A DNA stretch of 10,432 bases, taken from the NCBI GenBank assembly GCA_024691145.1, contig JAILNW010000182.1, positions 1 to 10,432 on the forward strand, given 5' to 3'. Below are positions 7,001-10,432 of this stretch, piece by piece. Under the pieces are notes generated by a model. It saw only the letters and a program-made list of their open reading frames with translations. It was not told the origin of the DNA and searched no databases. Both the position numbers and the translations under genes were made by a program. The DNA comes from Lachnospiraceae bacterium (GTDB taxonomy: Bacteria > Bacillota > Clostridia > Lachnospirales > Lachnospiraceae). How positions within the stretch are numbered: the stretch's first letter is position 1; each line of letters starts with the position of its first letter.

Positions 7001-7011
7001 TGGTGTATAAT
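6983..7011 (+). promoter_or_regulatory. Likely promoter of tnpC
   Basis: A consensus TATAAT at 7006-7011 sits 34 bases before the tnpC ATG. The best -35 at 17-base spacing is TGGATT (6983-6988), a weak match that falls within the right part of the hairpin. The ribosome binding site GGAGG is at 7034-7038. The -10 is strong, the -35 poor. Confidence 0.45.
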
Positions 7012-7045
7012 AAAGTTATCAGACAAGAGGAACGGAGGACGCTAA

Positions 7046-8604
7046 ATGAAAGAACTAACACAGTTAAAAGAAGAAATCAGGGTCCTGCGTTCCATGGTCG
7101 AGCAGCAGAAGGAACAGATCGAAGTTTTAAAAAAAGAGAACGAATGGTATATCGAACAGTTAAAACTGAGAGCAAAAGAAAAGTTTGGTGCGTCTTCGGA
7201 AAAGGCAACTCCGGGACAGATGACATTTGCGGATTTATTTAACGAAGCCGAAACACTCAGAGAAATGGTGACTTCGGAGCCACCGGAAGAACTTATCATT
7301 CCGGAACACCGCCGAAAAAGAAACGCCGCGGAAGCGGGTTCGGCAGTCTGCCGGTAGAGGTGATCGAATATCGGATTGATGATGATAAACTCATATGCAG
7401 GCAATGTGGAAGCCGGTTGGAAGTAATGAAGAAAGAAACAAGGCGGAAGCTAGTTGTTATCCCGGCAGAAGTCAAGGTAGTCGAACATGTTACGTATTCT
7501 TACAGTTGCCTCAACTGTGACAGGAACGGAATAAAAGGGACCATTCTTGAAGCAGAACATCCGAAAGCCTTGATTGCAAAGAGATTTGTATCACCGAGCC
7601 TGATGGCGGATATCATGCATAAAAAATATACCATGTCCCTGCCACTCTACCGGCAGGAGCAGTATTATAAAAGGCTGGGAATTGATCTAAGCAGACAGAA
7701 CCTGTCTGCATGGATTATTCAGGGAGCCTGATTGCTGAGACCGCTTTATACGGGACTGAAGGAGAGCCTTCTCGGGGAAGAAGTCCTGCATGCCGATGAG
7801 ACCACCCTGGAGGTGCTCCGTGAGCCCGGAAGGCCGGCACCATCCAAGTCATATATGTGGATATACCGGACATCCAGATACTGCAGTCATCCAGTGATTC
7901 TGTATGATTATACAGAAGGACGGAGCGGTGACTATGCAAGGAGATTTCTGAAAGGATGGAAAGGGAACTATCTGCACTGTGATGGATATTCCGGCTATGG
8001 GAAACTGGAGGATGTAACGCTGTGTGGCTGCCTTGTCCATGCCAAAAGGAAGTTCCATGAAGCGCTCAGTGTATCTCCTGAAAATAAAATGGCAGAAAAG
8101 GGAGAGAATTACATACAGAAATTATTTACGATAGAAAAGCAGGCAGATAAAAAAGGAATCTCATTGGAAGAACGGTACCGGCTTCGGCAGGATGTATCAA
8201 AGAAAGTGATGGAAGAATTTTACGGATGGTTGACAGAAATCTATCCCAAGATTCTGCCAAAAAGTTTAGTAGGAAAGGATGTAACATATGCGATCAATCA
8301 GAAAGAACATTTGTGCAGTTTTTTAAAGGACGCCAGAATACAACTAAGTAATAATTTAGCGGAACAAAGCGTGAAACCGTTTGTTCTGGGCCGCAAGAAC
8401 TGGCTATTTTCAAATACGCCGAATGGCGCGGATGCCTCCGCTATCATATACAGTGTAATCCAGACGGCTGTAGCGAACGATTTAAATCCACAAAAATATC
8501 TGGAATATGTGTTTGACTGCATAAAAGAAGAACGGAATATAAGCGAATATCTTCCATGGTCAGATGAACTTCCGGAAAAAGTAAAAAGACCAGGTAAGGA
8601 TTAG
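7046..8604 (+). pseudogene. tnpC: IS66-family transposase TnpC, broken by a frameshift and an opal stop
   Basis: Three consecutive frames together make one IS66 DDE transposase of about 520 residues. The N-terminal leucine-zipper-like coiled coil begins at ATG 7046 (GGAGG seven bases upstream). Near 7305 the reading must change frame to continue as PPKKKRRGSGFGSLPVEV; as it stands the first frame ends at 7357. Next comes a zinc-binding segment (CRQCG ... SCLNCD). A TGA at 7729-7731 interrupts the join between NLSAWIIQGA and LLRPLY, where other IS66 proteins often have a tryptophan codon. The catalytic residues are all present: D in HADETT (codon 7795), D in HCDGYSGYG (7981) and E in NNLAEQSVKP (8362), followed by the IS66 C-terminal domain. 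Two independent lesions mean it is inactive unless recoded. Confidence 0.85.
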
Positions 8605-8628
8605 ATTATTCTCCGGTCAATAAGCGCA

Positions 8629-8645
8629 CTTGAATTGACGCTTAC
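8629..8645. repeat. IS66 right terminal inverted repeat
   Basis: CTTGAATTGACGCTTAC ends at 8645. Its reverse begins GTAAGCG, the canonical IS66 tip. The following eight bases (GTTTAATG) would be the target duplication; I found no convincing second copy, consistent with loss of the left end. Confidence 0.65.
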
Positions 8646-9057
8646 GTTTAATGAGGCCATGAAGTATGTTGGAATGGTCGATATGGCGATGAAAATATGG
8701 TCGGGATTCTTGTCTTATAACTTGGCTAGAACTTATGGGATGATTGGTGATGTAGAAAATGCTGTGAATGCATTTAAAAGAAGTATATCAATTAGGGCGA
8801 GTTGGATAAAACTATCATCATTTAATTATAGAATAAGGAATGCGCTGTCGTCAGAATATTTTATTGCGAAAATGTCATATTTAAAAATGTGTGAAGAATT
8901 CAGTTTGATGAAAAAAAGTGAATTGAGACGTGAGTATGATATAATTGAAATTGAAATAGCAACATATAGCGATGTGAAAGAAGGCACAGATCCTTTGATT
9001 AAAATTCGTATGGAATTATCTAAACAGATTAGTATAATGAATGAGTGGGAAGACTAA
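8646..9057 (+). pseudogene. 3' remnant of a TPR-repeat protein, beheaded by the IS66 end
   Basis: The frame runs from inside the IS terminus (TTG at 8635) to a TAA at 9057, so the apparent start is created by the IS and no native start is visible; ATG 8659 is another in-frame option without a clear ribosome binding site. It encodes a tetratricopeptide repeat, FLSYNLARTYGMIGDVENAV followed by NAFKRSISIR, and further helical sequence ending MNEWED. This repeat type forms the C-terminal scaffold of bacterial DUF4062/NACHT-TPR proteins, and a DUF4062 gene follows 520 bases downstream, so this is plausibly the tail of a sister protein; that link is inference. The 5' part is not in the window. Confidence 0.6.
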
Positions 9058-9102
9058 AAGGTGCAAGTCATTTCGATTGGTAAAGAGTGATAAATGCAGA
9101 AA

Positions 9103-9111
9103 TGGTATAAT
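9103..9111 (+). promoter_or_regulatory. Extended -10 promoter of the RyR-DUF4062 module
   Basis: TGG-TATAAT (9103-9111) is a perfect extended -10 element (TG at 9103-9104 plus a consensus hexamer). No good -35 stands at 17 bases, which extended -10 promoters tolerate. Transcription would start near 9118, just before the GGAGG at 9121-9125, giving a very short leader for the RyR gene. Confidence 0.55.
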
Positions 9112-9136
9112 CAATTGATTGGAGGATATTTAAATT

Positions 9137-9457
9137 ATGTATGAACCCAGACCTATTGATACAAGTGATATAAAGTTACCGGAAGAACTTGTAGAGCTGA
9201 TTGAACAAGTTGCTGAAAATGTTCATGATATTTGGGCTGAAGGAAGAATGAAGGAAGGATGGACTTACGGGAAAGAGCGGGACTTGAAAAATATGTTGGA
9301 CAATCGATTGGTACCATATAATCAATTGAGTGAGACTGAAAAGAACTATGATAGAAGTACGGCGATTGGAACGATAAAGTTGATAATAAAAAAAGGCTTT
9401 AGAATAGAAAAAACTGATGTGGATGTTTGTGAAGGAGGGAAATGTGATGGTGAATAA
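9137..9457 (+). CDS. RyR-domain small protein
   Basis: This is a stand-alone RyR (ryanodine-receptor repeat) domain of 106 residues. The family pattern is easy to follow: P6-x-D8-T9 with LP at 14-15, AEN-x-HD-x-W (26-33), GW-x-YG (41-45), LVPY (58-61), LSE-x-EK (64-69), YDR (71-73) and a closing helix to G87-F-R-I. A cysteine-containing tail follows. Bacterial RyR domains are predicted ligand-binding (nucleotide-like) modules placed in conflict and signalling operons; the ligand here is unknown. The start at ATG 9137 is preceded by GGAGG at 9121-9125, a rather long spacer of 11 bases. A short ORF overlaps its stop, and the DUF4062 gene begins 119 bases after the stop, so these genes probably share a transcript. 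Confidence 0.85.
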   Translation: MYEPRPIDTSDIKLPEELVELIEQVAENVHDIWAEGRMKEGWTYGKERDLKNMLDNRLVPYNQLSETEKNYDRSTAIGTIKLIIKKGFRIEKTDVDVCEGGKCDGE

Positions 9458-9539
9458 AAATATGTATTAGTTATTCGCATTAGGACATCATGAACAAGGA
9501 ATAGAGTTCATAAATCAGAAATTTAAGATAGGATTATAA
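9447..9539 (+). pseudogene. Short ORF overlapping the RyR stop, with an in-frame amber codon
   Basis: An ATG at 9447, inside the end of the RyR gene, has the strongest ribosome binding site in the area (AAGGAGGG, seven bases upstream). It encodes MVNKNMY, then TAG at 9468-9470, then LFALGHHEQGIEFINQKFK-I-G-L and a TAA at 9537. The post-amber part reads like genuine protein rather than noise, so a single C-to-T change (CAG to TAG) may have killed a 30-residue peptide, or this is what is left of a longer gene. I do not recognise the peptide. Confidence 0.35.
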
Positions 9540-9576
9540 ATTAAAGGATAAGAATAAGAAAGCTGAGAAACAGATT

Positions 9577-10432
9577 ATGGATAGTAGGATAGTGAAGATA
9601 TTTATTTCTTCTACTTTTAGAGAGATGATTGATGAAAGAGATGCCATTCAACAAATAGTATTTGTTAAGATTAGATTTTGGGCAAGACAGTTAGGCGTTT
9701 CAGTTATTCCTATAGATTTAAGATGGGGAATTACCGAGGATGATATAGAGGCTGGCAAGTTGGCATCGCAATGTGAAGAGGCCATTGAAGTAAGTGCTCC
9801 CTTTTTTATTGGAGTTTTGGGTAATACATATGGAACTGATACCAAAAGTGTTTTGGGACATGTCGAAAATCAGTATTATGGAAAGAGTGTAACTGATTAT
9901 GAAATAACAAAAGGAGTACTTGAAACTAATAATGAGAAAGCTATTATTTACAATATAACTTATTCTGATAAGAAAGAAGGTTTTTATAAAAAAATAAAAC
10001 TTCGAAGGTTAAAAAAACAGATATTAAGTCAAGGCAATTTGGTTGATATAAATATAAAGGAAAGGCTAATATCAACTATGATTGTTGATATTGAAGCGTT
10101 ACTAAAGCAGACTTTTTTTCAAGTTCACGGAGACGATAATTTATCAAAGTACAATTTTTGTATTGAAAGCAATTTATATTCACAATATTATAATACTTTT
10201 TTTTCGGAAAGTTATTTTGCGAAATATTTTTTGTTTGATGATCTAAGAAGAGGATTGTATTTTATTTGTGGAGATGAGTACGAATCCATACATTTCTTTT
10301 TATATAACTTTGCACACTTGTTAAAGGTTAAAGGGAAAAGTATTATATATCATGACTGCGGTGTTTCTTTATATGGAAGTAGTAGTGAAGGAATAATTAA
10401 ACATATTCTTGAGTATATTTATAGAGATATTG
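9577..10432 (+). CDS. DUF4062 protein with degenerate NACHT/AAA P-loop (partial, runs off the window)
   Basis: The frame is open from ATG 9577 to the last base (285 codons, no stop), so the gene is truncated by the window, not by mutation. Residues 5-86 are a DUF4062 domain: IVKIFISSTFREMIDERD at the start, D47-L-R-W-G51, a cysteine C66 and PFFIGVLGNTYG (75-86), with a further DYEITKGVL segment. This domain caps TEP1, NPHP3 and NWD1 in animals and NACHT/TPR proteins in bacteria. From about residue 226 an NTPase fold begins (LYFICG, later KSIIYHDCG), but the P-loop reads GDEYESIH (232-239), lacking the GK[ST] needed for phosphate binding. The ribosome binding site is weak (GAGAAA); no other start is possible downstream of the TAG at 9529. 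It probably works with the RyR protein just upstream. Confidence 0.75.
   Translation, partial: MDSRIVKIFISSTFREMIDERDAIQQIVFVKIRFWARQLGVSVIPIDLRWGITEDDIEAGKLASQCEEAIEVSAPFFIGVLGNTYGTDTKSVLGHVENQYYGKSVTDYEITKGVLETNNEKAIIYNITYSDKKEGFYKKIKLRRLKKQILSQGNLVDINIKERLISTMIVDIEALLKQTFFQVHGDDNLSKYNFCIESNLYSQYYNTFFSESYFAKYFLFDDLRRGLYFICGDEYESIHFFLYNFAHLLKVKGKSIIYHDCGVSLYGSSSEGIIKHILEYIYRDI

Larger units (their letters stand above)
6952..8645 (+). mobile_element. IS66-family 3' portion (tnpC and right terminus)
   Basis: This block carries the transposase gene tnpC and ends with a good IS66 right terminus: read inward from 8645 it is GTAAGCGTCAATTCAAG, sharing GTAAG-x-G and ATTCAA with the other terminus at 6951. 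Immediately to the right, a TPR reading frame resumes. The left terminus and the tnpA-tnpB pair expected before tnpC in the same orientation are absent; instead an inverted tnpA piece abuts. The arrangement suggests either one element whose 5' half has been inverted, or two elements that met by insertion and deletion. The left limit given is where the neighbouring terminus ends. Confidence 0.65.

Noticed and set aside
6982..7242. Plus-strand frame overlapping the start of tnpC
   Set aside because: It is a shadow of tnpC; the coiled-coil frame from 7046 has the ribosome binding site and matches IS66.
1..10432. CRISPR array, tRNA or rRNA genes
   Set aside because: No regularly spaced repeats of CRISPR size and no cloverleaf or rRNA-like sequence was seen; the only phased repeats are three 9-mers.

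Overview
The window looks like an accessory, defence-island-like region of a low-GC Gram-positive bacterium, most likely a gut Clostridia/Lachnospiraceae-type genome. The evidence is AT-rich coding sequence, strong AGGAGG-type ribosome binding sites, frequent short intergenic gaps, and IS66-family debris. The taxonomic call is an inference from style, not from a marker gene.

Layout, left to right. (1) 1-1897: an SMC/ABC-type ATPase whose 5' end is broken. Its Walker A motif (157-180) is in frame but lies upstream of any usable start codon, just after an AT-rich perfect hairpin (93-130). A 99-residue unknown protein overlaps its 3' end. (2) 1904-2128: the C-terminal winged-helix remnant of a lost gene, with two in-frame stops. 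(3) 2179-4956: a tightly coupled two-gene operon. The first gene (604 aa) ends in a HEPN-type domain with R-x4-H, with an architecture reminiscent of ApeA-like anti-phage proteins. The second (320 aa) is unrecognised but also carries an R-x4-H motif. (4) 4957-5497: a 541-base gene-free stretch with higher-GC debris, a bulged hairpin and three 21-base-phased direct repeats just upstream of the next gene. (5) 5498-6448: a DUF4238-family protein. (6) about 6455-8645: IS66 material in two opposed pieces. tnpA plus the first codons of tnpB lie on the minus strand, and a dead tnpC (one frameshift, one opal stop) lies on the plus strand with an intact right terminus at 8645. (7) 8646-9057: the 3' remnant of a TPR protein beheaded by that IS end. 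(8) 9137-10432: a small RyR-domain protein, a short ORF with an in-frame amber, and a DUF4062 protein that runs off the window. The DUF4062 gene is open from 9577 to the last base and begins a DUF4062-NTPase architecture whose P-loop has lost its GK[ST].

How the parts may work together: the ATPase pair, the HEPN pair, DUF4238 and RyR/DUF4062 are probably separate conflict (anti-phage or stress) modules that have accumulated next to each other and been eroded by IS66 insertion and deletion. The most interesting are the RyR + DUF4062 pseudo-NTPase module at the right edge, with a TPR remnant upstream that may be the tail of a sister protein, and the paired R-x4-H operon in the middle. Neither assignment has been tested by any search here.
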